Of a stretch of 64,000 nucleotides of DNA, positions 1 to 8,999 are shown one piece after another (position 1 is the stretch's first letter; the number at the start of each line of letters is the position of its first letter). The notes under the pieces are model-generated. The model was not told the DNA's origin, searched no databases, and saw only the letters and a list, made by a program, of their open reading frames with translations. The stretch comes from CAIWHR01 sp963786625 (GTDB taxonomy: Bacteria; Pseudomonadota; Gammaproteobacteria; Burkholderiales; Casimicrobiaceae): positions 275,080-339,079 of the forward strand of contig CAWAZS010000005.1 in NCBI GenBank assembly GCA_963786625.1, given 5' to 3'. Position numbers and translations under genes: made by a program.

Positions 1-1746
1 CTGCTGCGGCGAGCGCACGTTGCAGGCGTCCTTGAAGGTGATCCACGGATGGCCGGTCTCGAAGAGCATCGACAGCATCTTCCGCCACAGCTGGACGGCC
101 GGTATGCGCTTGTAGAGCTTCAGCTCCCCGCGCGCGGTCATGCCCTCGTAGCGCGTATACGCCTCCTCGAACGCGCGGCCCCACTTGTCGTGAAGGTCGG
201 GCACGTCCGACGGCGAGAACAGCGTCCAGTCGCCGCCCTCGATGACGCGCTTCATGAACAGGTCGGGAATCCAGTTCGCCGTGTTCATGTCGTGCGTGCG
301 CCGGCGGTCGTCGCCCGTGTTCTTGCGCAGCTCCAGGAACTCCTCGACGTCGAGGTGCCAGGTCTCGAGGTACGTGCACACGGCGCCCTTGCGCTTGCCG
401 CCCTGGTTGACGGCGACCGCGGTGTCGTTGACGACCTTGAGGAACGGCACGACGCCCTGCGACTTGCCGTTGGTGCCCTTGATGTGCGAGCCCATCGCCC
501 GCACGTTGGTCCAGTCGTTGCCCAGCCCGCCGGCGAACTTGGACAGCAGCGCGTTCTCCTTGATCGCCTCGTAGATGCCGTCGAGGTCGTCGGACACGGT
601 CGTCAGGTAGCACGACGAGAGCTGCGAGCGGTGCGTGCCGGCGTTGAACAGCGTCGGCGTCGAGCTCATGAAGTCGAACGTCGAGAGCACGTTGTAGAAC
701 TCGATGGCGCGCGCCTCGCGCTCCACCTCGTTCAGCGCCAGGCCCATCGCGACGCGCATGAAGAAACACTGCGGCAGCTCGAAGCGGCGTCCCGCGTTTG
801 CGTGCACCGCGTACTGGTCGACGAGGAAGTAGCGGTCGTAGAGCGTCTGCAGGCCGAGGTAGCCGAACTGCAGATCGCGCTCGGGCTTGAGCGCCGCGGC
901 GATCTTCGCCATGTCGTACTGCAGCAGCGTCTCGTTCAGCAGTCCGATCTTGACGCCGTGGCGCACGAACTGCGGGAAGTACTCGGCGTATCGCGTCGCC
1001 ATGTCGTGCTGCGCGACCTCCTCGCCCAGCGCCTCGTAGCGCAGCGAATCGAGCAGCAGCCGCGCGGTGACGAAGCTGTACGCGGGATCCTTCTCGATCA
1101 GCGTGCGGGCGGCGAGCACCACGCACTTGCGCACTTCCTCCATCGGCACGCCGTTGTAGAGATCCTTCAGCGTCGCCTTGAGAATGCGCTCGGGGCTGAC
1201 GCCGGCGAGCCCGTCGCAGGATTCCCTGACCACGGCGGTCAGCCGCTCGAGGTCGAGCGGCCGCGACACGCCGTTGTCGACGACGGTGATCGAGGGCGTC
1301 TCCGCCTTGCCGCGCTTCTGCGATTTCTCCTGCGCGCGCTCCTGCGAGCGGCGCTCGCGATAGAGGACATAGGCGCGCGCCACTTCGTGCTCGCCGCCGC
1401 GCATCAGGGCGAGCTCGACCTGGTCCTGGATTTCCTCGATGTGGATCGCGCCGCCTTCGGGCTTGCGCTTCATCAGCGCGGCGACGACCGCGTCGGTGAG
1501 TTTCACGACCTCGTCGCGCACGCGCGCGCTGGCCGCGCCCTGGCCGCCGTTGACGGCGAGGAAGGCCTTGGTCATCGCGATCGTGATCTTCGCCGGCTCG
1601 AAGGCGACGACCGCGCCGTTGCGCCGGATGACCTTGTACTGTGCAAGACGAGTGTCGGCCGGCGTCATCGCGCTTCCGGTGTCTGCGGCCAGGAGGTCGC
1701 GTGGTGGCTGGGACGCCGCAGCGGCCGACGCGCTCGTGAGTTGCAT
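1..1746 (-). CDS. nrdA: Ribonucleoside-diphosphate reductase, alpha subunit (5' part)
   Basis: Catalytic large chain of class I ribonucleotide reductase, which reduces NDPs to dNDPs using a radical supplied by NrdB. The first 582 codons are present and the frame runs off the left edge, so the C-terminus and any nrdB lie outside. An Ala/Pro-rich leader of about 33 residues precedes an ATP-cone (roughly residues 36-125, beginning YKVIRRNGAVVAF) that would sense dATP/ATP. The first redox-active cysteine is residue 379 in SSCYL. The visible end reads TGHPWITFKDACNVRSPQ, typical of class I alpha chains. The start is the first ATG after the promoter region; the next in-frame ATG is residue 27. No cobalamin-dependent features are seen, so a class Ia enzyme is the best reading. 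Confidence 0.95.
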   Translation of the reverse strand, partial: MQLTSASAAAASQPPRDLLAADTGSAMTPADTRLAQYKVIRRNGAVVAFEPAKITIAMTKAFLAVNGGQGAASARVRDEVVKLTDAVVAALMKRKPEGGAIHIEEIQDQVELALMRGGEHEVARAYVLYRERRSQERAQEKSQKRGKAETPSITVVDNGVSRPLDLERLTAVVRESCDGLAGVSPERILKATLKDLYNGVPMEEVRKCVVLAARTLIEKDPAYSFVTARLLLDSLRYEALGEEVAQHDMATRYAEYFPQFVRHGVKIGLLNETLLQYDMAKIAAALKPERDLQFGYLGLQTLYDRYFLVDQYAVHANAGRRFELPQCFFMRVAMGLALNEVEREARAIEFYNVLSTFDFMSSTPTLFNAGTHRSQLSSCYLTTVSDDLDGIYEAIKENALLSKFAGGLGNDWTNVRAMGSHIKGTNGKSQGVVPFLKVVNDTAVAVNQGGKRKGAVCTYLETWHLDVEEFLELRKNTGDDRRRTHDMNTANWIPDLFMKRVIEGGDWTLFSPSDVPDLHDKWGRAFEEAYTRYEGMTARGELKLYKRIPAVQLWRKMLSMLFETGHPWITFKDACNVRSPQQ

Positions 1747-1937
1747 GGGTTCTTCTCCTGTCGAAATCTTGTGGTTGTATACGCGATCGGCGCGTTTGGC
1801 CCCGCTGCCGGCAGTTTCGTGCAATGCCATGCACGAAGCGGGTTTCGGGACTGCGCGCTCGGATTTCCCTTCGCCACCCCGGCCTCGGACGGGGTGGTCG
1901 TCCGCGGGGTGCCGCAATTCTCGTTGCAAATCAAAAT

Positions 1938-2003
1938 CTACTACATCTTGTGTTGAAGTAGCTGATGAGCACAAAGCATAGTGGGCTGCGCGGCGCTTTG
2001 CAA
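1938..2003 (-). promoter_or_regulatory. nrdA promoter with paired NrdR-like boxes
   Basis: Read leftward, TTGCAA (1998-2003), 17 bp, then TATGCT (1975-1980) forms a plausible sigma-70 promoter. One NrdR-like box (1969-1984, CCACTATGCTTTGTGC) overlaps the -10 and a second (1938-1953, ACACAAGATGTAGTAG) lies just downstream. They start 31 bp apart with a 15 bp spacer, the three-helical-turn arrangement known for the dATP-sensing repressor NrdR. By eye they match the consensus acaCwAtATaTwGtgt at 11 and 12 of 16 positions. The leader to the nrdA ATG is about 220 bp. The remainder of this 391 bp intergenic stretch shows no gene. Confidence 0.6.
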
Positions 2004-2011
2004 GCGCTTTT

Positions 2012-2118
2012 TGATGCACAGCGAAGCGCTCCGAAAAGGACAACAAAAACAGTCCACTGCGCCGCGGTTCGTGGCATATCCACGCATCTTCCACCGCCCG
2101 TTCACCGACTTGTCCACA
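2012..2118. promoter_or_regulatory. Two DnaA-box-like 9-mers upstream of nrdA
   Basis: TGATGCACA (2012-2020) and TTGTCCACA (2110-2118) each differ from the DnaA-box consensus TTATNCACA at one position. They sit directly upstream of the nrdA promoter, where E. coli nrdAB also has DnaA boxes. Single-mismatch 9-mers occur by chance, so this is only suggestive. Confidence 0.3.
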
Positions 2119-2137
2119 GACGCCCGCGCGGCGCCCG

Positions 2138-2881
2138 CTAGGCGCGGGCGGGCAGGGCAAACAGGCGCGATCCGGCGATCGCAACCCGGGTCTCGCCGGG
2201 GACGGGCGCGACGAGCGCCAGCCCCGTTAGACGGCCGAATGCCGGCAGGAGCGTGCGGCGCCGGCCGACGACGAAGCAGGGCAGGCGCACGGACCCGTGC
2301 GCGCTGCCCGCGATCCGCACGCCGGGGTGGACGTGCCCGCACAGCGCGTATCCGGTCTTCGGGCTGGCGGGCTCGTGACAGAGCACGAACGGCGGGAGGG
2401 CCCGCGGGTCGGCGACGACGCGCACCCCCCACGCCGGCGGCGGATCTCCGGCGCGGGCATCGTGGTTGCCGCGCACGAGGGTGATCGCCAGCCGCGCATG
2501 CGCGTCGCGCCAGCGCGTGAATGCGGCGTCCAGCGCTGCGACGCGCCCGGCCGCCGCGTGCAGCAGATCGCCGAGCACGACCAGATGCTCGGCGCCGGTG
2601 CGCTCGATCAAGCCGGCGAGGCGCGCGAGATCGCTTGCCGTCGCGCCGCGCGGGACGGGGACACCGCCTGCGCGGAAGGCGGCCGCCTTGCCGAGATGCA
2701 CATCGGCGACGAACAGCGTGCGCGCGCCGGGCCAATGGAGCGCCCGCTCGGCGAGGAGCTCGACCGTCTCGCCCGCGAGCCGGACGACCATGGCGTCGTC
2801 GCGCAGCGGCGCCGCGCGCGCGTCGGTCTGCCAGTCGACGCCGGCAAGTTGCGAACTCAGCTGCGGCCGCGCAGACTCCAT
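2138..2881 (-). CDS. pdeM: Ligase-associated DNA damage response endonuclease PdeM
   Basis: Calcineurin-like metallophosphoesterase of 247 residues, the nuclease member of the ligase-associated DNA damage response module. The metal-binding motifs are all present: DVHLGK (60-65), GDLLH (104-108), GNHD (138-141) and GHVH (180-183). The chosen ATG (MESARPQL) gives the usual family length; an in-frame ATG 57 bp upstream would add a Gly/Arg-rich stretch with no family resemblance. It is transcribed leftward and is divergent from the broken hyi gene 90 bp away. The usual partner helicase lies on the same strand about 1.7 kb further right. Confidence 0.88.
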   Translation of the reverse strand: MESARPQLSSQLAGVDWQTDARAAPLRDDAMVVRLAGETVELLAERALHWPGARTLFVADVHLGKAAAFRAGGVPVPRGATASDLARLAGLIERTGAEHLVVLGDLLHAAAGRVAALDAAFTRWRDAHARLAITLVRGNHDARAGDPPPAWGVRVVADPRALPPFVLCHEPASPKTGYALCGHVHPGVRIAGSAHGSVRLPCFVVGRRRTLLPAFGRLTGLALVAPVPGETRVAIAGSRLFALPARA

Positions 2882-2971
2882 CGTCGAATTGTAGCCCGCA
2901 CGGCCGCCGGATCCCGCATCCGAACGGCCATCGCGCACGCATCGCCGGTTTCCGCCTTGCGCCGAGGATCC

Positions 2972-3767
2972 ATGCCGCGGTATTCCGCCAACCTGTCGTT
3001 CCTTTTCACCGAGGTGCCGTTCCTCGAGCGCTTCGGCGAGGCCGCGCGCGCCGGCTTTCGCGCCGTCGAATTCGGGTTCGCCTACGACGTGCCGCGCCGG
3101 AGATCGCCGCGCGCCTGGCCGAGCATCGGCTCGCCTGCGTGCTGATCAACGCGCCTCCCGGCGACTGGAGCGCCGGCGAGCGCGGCATTGCGGCACTGCC
3201 CGGCCGCGAGCACGAGTTCGCCGAGAGTTTCGCCACCGCGCTGCGCTACGCGCAGACCTTCGACTGCCCGCGCATCCATGTGCTGTCGGGCGTCGTGGCG
3301 GCCGATGCCGCCGGCGCGCAGCGCACACGCCAGCGGTCGGTGCTGCGTGCGCAATCTCGATCTTGCCTGCGGCGCAGGCGCGGCGACAGGGCGTCACCGT
3401 GCTGATCGAAGCGCTCAACCCGCAGGACGTTCCCGGCTACCTGTTCTCCACGCAGGCGGAGGCCCACGCGATCCGCGAAGAGGTCGGCGCGCCGAACCTC
3501 CGCGTGCAGATGGATTTCTATCACACGCAGATCGTCGAGGGTGACCTGGCCGCGAAGCTCGAGCGGTGGCTGCCGCACGTCGGACATATCCAGATCGCGG
3601 GCGTGCCGGGGCGGCACGAGCCGGACATCGGGGAGATCAATTACGCGTGGCTGCTCGGACGCGTGGACGAGCTCGGCTACGACGGCTGGGTCGGCTGCGA
3701 GTACCGGCCGCTGCGCGGGACGGTGGCGGGCCTCGCGTGGCGGGAGAAGTTCGCGCGTCGCACGTGA
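2972..3767 (+). pseudogene. hyi: Hydroxypyruvate isomerase (frameshifted)
   Basis: TIM-barrel isomerase of the hydroxypyruvate isomerase family, interconverting hydroxypyruvate and tartronate semialdehyde in glyoxylate/glycerate metabolism. The start MPRYSANLSFLFTEVPF is a classic family N-terminus. Homology continues across at least two, probably three, frame changes: near 3093 (after FAYDVP), near 3345 and near 3365. The last frame contains VTVLIEALNPQDVPGY and VGCEYRPL, which carry the conserved catalytic glutamates, and ends at the TGA at 3765. Conservation on both sides of each break is high, so recent decay or sequencing error is more likely than an old relic. It lies between pdeM and an SDR of sugar-acid metabolism. 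Confidence 0.85.
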
Positions 3768-3799
3768 GCAGGTTGCCCTAGACGTGCACCGGAAGGTTC

Positions 3800-4568
3800 C
3801 TACAACGCGACGCTCATCCCGCCGTCGATCGTGATGCAGCTGGCCGGTGATGTAGTTCGCGGCCGCGGAGGCGAGGAACACGGCGAGACCGGCGATCTCC
3901 GGCGGGTCCCCCCAGCGGCCGGCCGGCGTGCGCTTGCACACCCAGGCGTTGAATTCGGCGTTGTCGATCAGCGCGCGATTCATCTCGGTCGCGAAATAGC
4001 CCGGCGCGATCGCGTTGACCTGGATGTTGTGCGGCGCGAGCTCCACCGCCATGCCCCGCGTGAGCTGGCGCACGCCGCCCTTGGCCGCCGTGTAGGGCAC
4101 CACGGTGGGCCGCGCGAGCTCGCTCATCAGCGAGGCGATGTGGATGATCTTGCCGGACTTGCGCGCGATCATTCCCGGCAGCGCCGCCTGCGAGACCAGG
4201 AACGGCGCCGTGAGATTGGTCGCCATGATGTCGTCCCAGTCCTGCTGCTTGAAATCGACGAGCGCATTGCGCCGCTGGATGCCGGCGTTGTTGACGAGGA
4301 TGTCGAGGCGGCCGTGCTCGCGCTCGATCGCGGCGATGCCGGCGCGAACCGCGTCGCCGACGGTCACGTCGAACACGCTGGTGGAGGCGCGAAGGCCCGC
4401 GTCGGTCATCGCCTTGGCGGCCGTGGCCAGCGCTTCCGGCCTGCGACCGTTCACGACCACGGTCGCGCCGGCCTGCGCGAGGCCGTTCGCGATCGCGAAG
4501 CCGAGTCCCCGATACGCGCCGGTGACCAGCGCGACTTTGCCGGTGAGGTCGAAAGGATGATCGGGCAT
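3800..4568 (-). CDS. SDR oxidoreductase, gluconate 5-dehydrogenase-like (frameshifted near the C-terminus)
   Basis: Short-chain dehydrogenase of about 255 residues, likely acting on a sugar acid with NAD(P). It shows the cofactor loop TGAYRGLG, NNAG, the catalytic Ser in ASLMS and YTAAK. It resembles gluconate 5-dehydrogenase / 2-deoxy-gluconate 3-dehydrogenase enzymes (IdnO/KduD group). The natural C-terminus (ITIDGGMSVAL, TAG at 3800-3802) is reached only by skipping one extra base around 3836-3839; read without correction the protein runs on into unrelated sequence. Span length is 3n+1, consistent with one inserted base. The neighbouring hyi points to a glycerate or gluconate role; substrate is inferred. 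Confidence 0.8.
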
Positions 4569-4609
4569 CGGGGAGCTCCTGGCGGGTGGATCGGGGGGAC
4601 GGGCATCCA

Positions 4610-7084
4610 TTATGCCGACTGCGCCGCGCGCTCGAGCTCCGCGACCATCCGCGCAACGCGCTCGTCGAGCGCCTCGGTGGAGATCTCGTCGCGGAACATC
4701 TCGACCAGCAGCGGAAATCCGAACGGCGTCGGTCGCGGCGGGCGGGTCAGCAGGGCCCGGCTGGCGCGCAGCCGCGCGAGTGCGGTGCCGATGCGCGGCG
4801 CCTCGAGCCGGCGCAGCAGCACTTCCTGCACCGCCTGCTCGAGCAGCAGGTTGTCGGGATCGTACTCGGCGAACACCTCGTAGAGCAGCGCGGACGAGGC
4901 CTGCAGCTGCCGGGCGGGGTTCGGCTCGCCGGGGTAGCCCTGGAACACGAGGCCGGCGATGCGCGCAATTTCGCGGAACTGTCGCCGGCCGAGCTCGGCT
5001 GCGTTGAGCCCCGCGAGCATGTCGGCCTCGATTCCGGGCGCCGCGAGAAGCCTGCCGAGCTCGCCCAGGGTCAGCGATACGGGCGTCGGCGAGAGCAGAC
5101 CGAAGCCGTAGTCGTTGGCGGTCAGGCTGAAGCTGCGGGGCGTCGCGCGCGACAGGCGGTACGCGAACAGCGTCGCCAGCCCGAGGTGCGCGAGCCGGCC
5201 CTCGAAGGGGTAGAAGAAGAGCGCGTGACCCTCGCGCGTGGCGACCTGTTCTATCAGCCATTCGTTCGCGCCGGGAAGCGCGGACCAGCGCGACTGCAGC
5301 TCGAGCAGCGGGCGCACGAGCGCGAGCTCCGGCGAGCCATAGTCGCCGTGTCCGGCCGCGGCGATGAGCCGGCGCGTGGCTTCGGCAAGCTGGGTGGACA
5401 GCGCCATCGGGCCGCCGGCCCAGCGCGGGACGAGCGCGGCCTTCGTCGTTGCCGGCTTCACCCAGGCGGTCAGCTCGCGCACGCGCACGAACTCGAGCAC
5501 CCGGCCCGCGAAGACGAAACAGTCGCCCGGCGCGAGGCGGGCGATGAATCCCTCCTCGACATGTCCGAGCGACTTTCCGTTCTTCAGGCGGACGGTGATC
5601 GAGGCCTCGGAGACGATCGTGCCGATGCCGATCCGGTGCCGCCGTGCGATCCGCGCGTCGGGCACGCGCGCGATTCCGTCGTCGCCGATCACCACGCGGC
5701 GGTACTCGGGATAGGCGTTGAGGCTGGCGCCGCCGTGAACGACGAAGTCGAGCGCGAACTGCCACTCGGACGCGGTGAGCGCCGAATACGCGCGCGTGCC
5801 GCGAACCTCGGCTTCCAGCTCGTCCGGCCGGAAGCCGCCGCCCAGCGCGCAGGTGACGAGGTGCTGCACCAGCACGTCGAGCGGCGCCGCGACCGGCGGA
5901 CGCGCCTCGATCGCGAGGGCGGCGGCGGCTTCCCGCGCGGCGGCCGCCTCGACGAGCTCGAGGGCCTGCGTCGGCACGACGATCGCGCGCGAGACGGCAC
6001 CGGGGCGATGCCCGCTGCGGCCGGCGCGCTGCAACAGGCGCGCGACACCCTTGGGGCTGCCGATCTGCAGCACCTGCTCGACGGGCGCGAAGTCGACGCC
6101 GAGGTCGAGGCTCGACGTGCAGACGACTGCGCGCAGCCGCTCGTGGCGCAGACCGTCCTCGACCCAGTCGCGCACCTCGCGCTCGAGCGACCCGTGATGC
6201 AGCGCGATGGTGCCGGCCCAGTCCGGCCGCGCGTCGAGAATCGCCTGGTACCAGATCTCGGTCTGCGAGCGCACGTTGGTGAAGACGAGCGTCGACTTCG
6301 CGCGCTCGATCGCGCGGATCACCTGCGGCAGGAGCTTCAGACCGATGTGGCCGGCCCAGGGAAAGCGCTCGATCGTCGCCGGACGCAGGCTGTCGATGAC
6401 GATCGCCTTCGCGTCGAGCCCCCTGACGATCGTCGCGCCGGAAGTGCCCGCGGGTCCCACGAGGCAGGCCAGCGCATCGTCGAGGTTGGCGAGCGTCGCG
6501 GAGAGCCCCCAGACACGCATGGCAGGATGCAGGCCGCGCAGGCGCGCCAGCGCGAGCTCCGTCTGCACGCCGCGCTTGGTTCCCATCAGTTCGTGCCACT
6601 CGTCGACGACGATCGCGGCGAGGTGGGCGAAGCGCTCGCGCCAATCGGCGCGCGCCAGGAACAGCGTGAGGCTCTCGGGTGTGGTCACCAGCGCCGTGGG
6701 CAATCGCCGGTCCTGGCGTGCCCGCGCCGCGCTGCCGGTGTCGCCGGTGCGCACGTCGATCGTCCAGTGCGGCGCGAGCCCGGCGCCGGCCCGCGCCAGC
6801 GCGAGCGCGGTATCGCCGGCAAGCGCGCGCAGCGGCGTGATCCAGAGCAGCGCCAGGGGTGGCGGGGCGTCCGGCGCGCCGGGGACGCCGAAGAGCATCG
6901 GCGGCAGTGCCGCGGCATAGGTCTTGCCCATTCCGGTCGGCGCATGGAGGAGGCCCGACCGGCCGCGCGCATACGCGGCCCACACCTCCTCCTGGAACGG
7001 AAAGGCCGCCCAGCCCTGCGCCGCGAACCATGCGCGGGCGGCGGACAACGGATCGACACGGTCGGCGACCTGAGCGTCGGGCAT
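4610..7084 (-). CDS. Ligase-associated DNA damage response DEXH-box helicase (Lhr-like)
   Basis: Superfamily 2 helicase of 824 residues. Walker A is APTGMGKT (48-55), the DExH box is DEWHE, motif III is SATL and motif VI is GRSGHRPG. A long C-terminal Lhr-type region follows. This matches the helicase of the ligase-associated damage-response module, whose known partners are PdeM, an mRNA-processing-like exonuclease and an ATP-dependent ligase. Only PdeM is nearby. The ATG at 7082-7084 (MPDAQVADRVDPLSAARAWF) is preferred over an upstream in-frame ATG because family members begin just before the Q-motif-like FPFQEEVW. The stop TAA is 41 bp before the start of the downstream SDR. Confidence 0.92.
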   Translation of the reverse strand: MPDAQVADRVDPLSAARAWFAAQGWAAFPFQEEVWAAYARGRSGLLHAPTGMGKTYAAALPPMLFGVPGAPDAPPPLALLWITPLRALAGDTALALARAGAGLAPHWTIDVRTGDTGSAARARQDRRLPTALVTTPESLTLFLARADWRERFAHLAAIVVDEWHELMGTKRGVQTELALARLRGLHPAMRVWGLSATLANLDDALACLVGPAGTSGATIVRGLDAKAIVIDSLRPATIERFPWAGHIGLKLLPQVIRAIERAKSTLVFTNVRSQTEIWYQAILDARPDWAGTIALHHGSLEREVRDWVEDGLRHERLRAVVCTSSLDLGVDFAPVEQVLQIGSPKGVARLLQRAGRSGHRPGAVSRAIVVPTQALELVEAAAAREAAAALAIEARPPVAAPLDVLVQHLVTCALGGGFRPDELEAEVRGTRAYSALTASEWQFALDFVVHGGASLNAYPEYRRVVIGDDGIARVPDARIARRHRIGIGTIVSEASITVRLKNGKSLGHVEEGFIARLAPGDCFVFAGRVLEFVRVRELTAWVKPATTKAALVPRWAGGPMALSTQLAEATRRLIAAAGHGDYGSPELALVRPLLELQSRWSALPGANEWLIEQVATREGHALFFYPFEGRLAHLGLATLFAYRLSRATPRSFSLTANDYGFGLLSPTPVSLTLGELGRLLAAPGIEADMLAGLNAAELGRRQFREIARIAGLVFQGYPGEPNPARQLQASSALLYEVFAEYDPDNLLLEQAVQEVLLRRLEAPRIGTALARLRASRALLTRPPRPTPFGFPLLVEMFRDEISTEALDERVARMVAELERAAQSA

Positions 7085-7208
7085 CCGGCATTCTACGGGG
7101 CGTGCCGGGTCGGAACCCGCGGCCGCGAAGCCGGGGCGACGCGAGCGGGGCGCGTGTTGGCACGACTTGTGCATGACATGGGCGAGCTTTTACAAGACGG
7201 GCGCCGGG

Positions 7209-8990
7209 ATGCTTGGATTCGTGACCCCTGTAGGTGCCAATGCGACCGATCCGCTGGCCGATGTGCCGGCGGCGGACGCGTTTTGGCGGATGTTGCCGCG
7301 CAGCGACGCGATCGAGGCGCAGAAGGCCGTATGCGGGGCGCTCGCCGACCTCGTCGCCCGCGACAAGCCCAGCATCGGCCGGCTGCGGGCGGTGCTGGCG
7401 CTGGACCGGCAGCGCGCGCAAGCTCGTCGATGGCCTGCTCGTCAATTACGCTGCCGGAGATCCCCGGCCGCCGGAGCTCGAGAAGCCGTACTGGCAGGCG
7501 GCTTTCGAGCTTTGCGGGTCGTTTGGCGAGGCGCACGGATATTTTCTGCGGTGCATGCGCACCCGCCTTCTCTTCCAGGGCTGGCGCGAGTACCTGCCGT
7601 TCGTGGCGTTGCGCCTGTTCCAGCATCGCCAGATGGAATTGCTGCTGCGGCCCTTCGCCGACGACCGGTTCGCCCCGATCTGCTGGAAGGATGTCCATGA
7701 GGTCTACCGGTTCGCCGAATCGCGCAAGCTCCTGCACGAGCCGCTGCCGGTCTACCGCTGCCACTCCCAGCAGAAGGCGGAAACCACGCTGGAGCGCGAG
7801 TACATCCATGTGCTGCTGCAGAACCTGATCAACGACGCGCAGTTCCCGCCGTACGACGCGTTCTGGGTGGGTCAGAACATTCCGCGCTGGTGCCACGCGC
7901 TGGCGCTGCAGCCGCATCAGGCCGACGCCACCGACCGAACGGTTCGTGGTCGACGTGAACGGCGACGCGCGGGCTCGCGCGGTCATCGCGCGAATCGGCA
8001 GGCACGTGCCTCTGCCTCGACACGATTCCGCTCCTCGAGTCGATGCGCGAGGAACTGGCGGCGCTGCGCGATGCGCCCGAACCCTCCGGCGATGGCTCGG
8101 CGCCGGGGCGCGGGCGGCAGCTCAAGGTGTTGCGCAAGCTCAGCGTGCTCTGTGCGCCGAAGCGACCCGGTGATCGTGCGCCGCGGTGAGCGCAAGCCGG
8201 CGGCGGTGACGGTCGAGGTCGTCTCGGGCATTCCGGAGATCGCTCCGCGCGCTGCGCGACACAGCCACAGAATGCAGTTGCCGCCGCGCCGGCCGACGTG
8301 CCGGAGATCGAGGAGATCACGATAACGGCGGTCAGCGAGTTCACCGAGGTTCCGACGACGATCATGTCGATCGGCGGGCTCGCGGACCCCACCACGATGG
8401 GGCTGCCCGGCGGCACGAGCACGGTTACGCAGTGGTCGATGAGCGCCGGAGACCTGAAACACCCCTCCATGAAACTGGTGGACCGCAGCGAATCGGGCTG
8501 CCGGCTGCACGGACAGATGTTCGGCACGAACCGGGTCATGCCGGGTGCGCTGATCGCGTATCGCGAGGACGCGGCCTTTCCCTGGACGCTGGCGGTCGTG
8601 CGCCGCATCGACCGGCTGGCCGGCGGGCGGATCGAGATCGGGGCGGAGTACGTCGGCACCGATCCGCGCGGCGTGATCGTCGGCCTCGCAACCGATTCCG
8701 ACCGGGTCCCCGCAGGCCATGCCGGCGGTGAACGCGCGCGTTTCGCCGCGCTCTATCTTCCGGAGAGCGTGAAGCGTCCGACGCTGCCGATCAAGACGCT
8801 GGTCCTGCCGGCGCGCAGGTTCGCCCCCGCGGATCACCTGATGCTGTGGTCGGCCGCGGCCGTGTTCACGATTCGGCTGAAGGAGCCGCTCGAGGAGCAG
8901 AGCGGATTCGTCTGGTCGCCGTTCGAGATCCTCGACCGCCAGCCCAGGGAGAACCCGCTCGCCACCGAAGCGACACCGGCCCTGTCATAA
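7209..8990 (+). pseudogene. PilZ-like domain protein, first of a tandem pair (multiply frameshifted)
   Basis: Upstream copy of the intact gene that begins at 9000. Similarity runs along its whole length but crosses at least four frame changes (near 7412, 7935, 8005 and 8160, with another near 8270). Recognisable blocks shared with the second copy are DAFW or EAFW with LP near the start, LLVNY, LLFQGWR, TTLEREYIH, RRGERKP, a DRSESGCRLHG PilZ-like block, and LPIKTLVLPARRF. The last 231 codons, from an ATG at 8298, are uninterrupted and carry the PilZ-like part. In the PilZ-like segment DxSxxG is present but no RxxxR precedes it. Function is unknown; the many breaks mean either a dying duplicate or poor sequence. 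Confidence 0.7.
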
Positions 8991-8999
8991 GGCGACGCC

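Noticed and set aside
1971..1986. Alternative register for the second NrdR box
   Set aside because: Fewer consensus matches (10 of 16) and a 33 bp period; the register at 1969-1984 gives 11 of 16 and 31 bp.
1994..2008. GCGCTTTGCAAGCGC hairpin followed by T residues, resembling a plus-strand terminator
   Set aside because: No plus-strand gene ends here and the palindrome overlaps the -35 of the nrdA promoter.
3246..7445. A 1399-codon open frame on the minus strand
   Set aside because: It is an out-of-phase reading over the helicase and hyi; only its in-phase SDR section is real.
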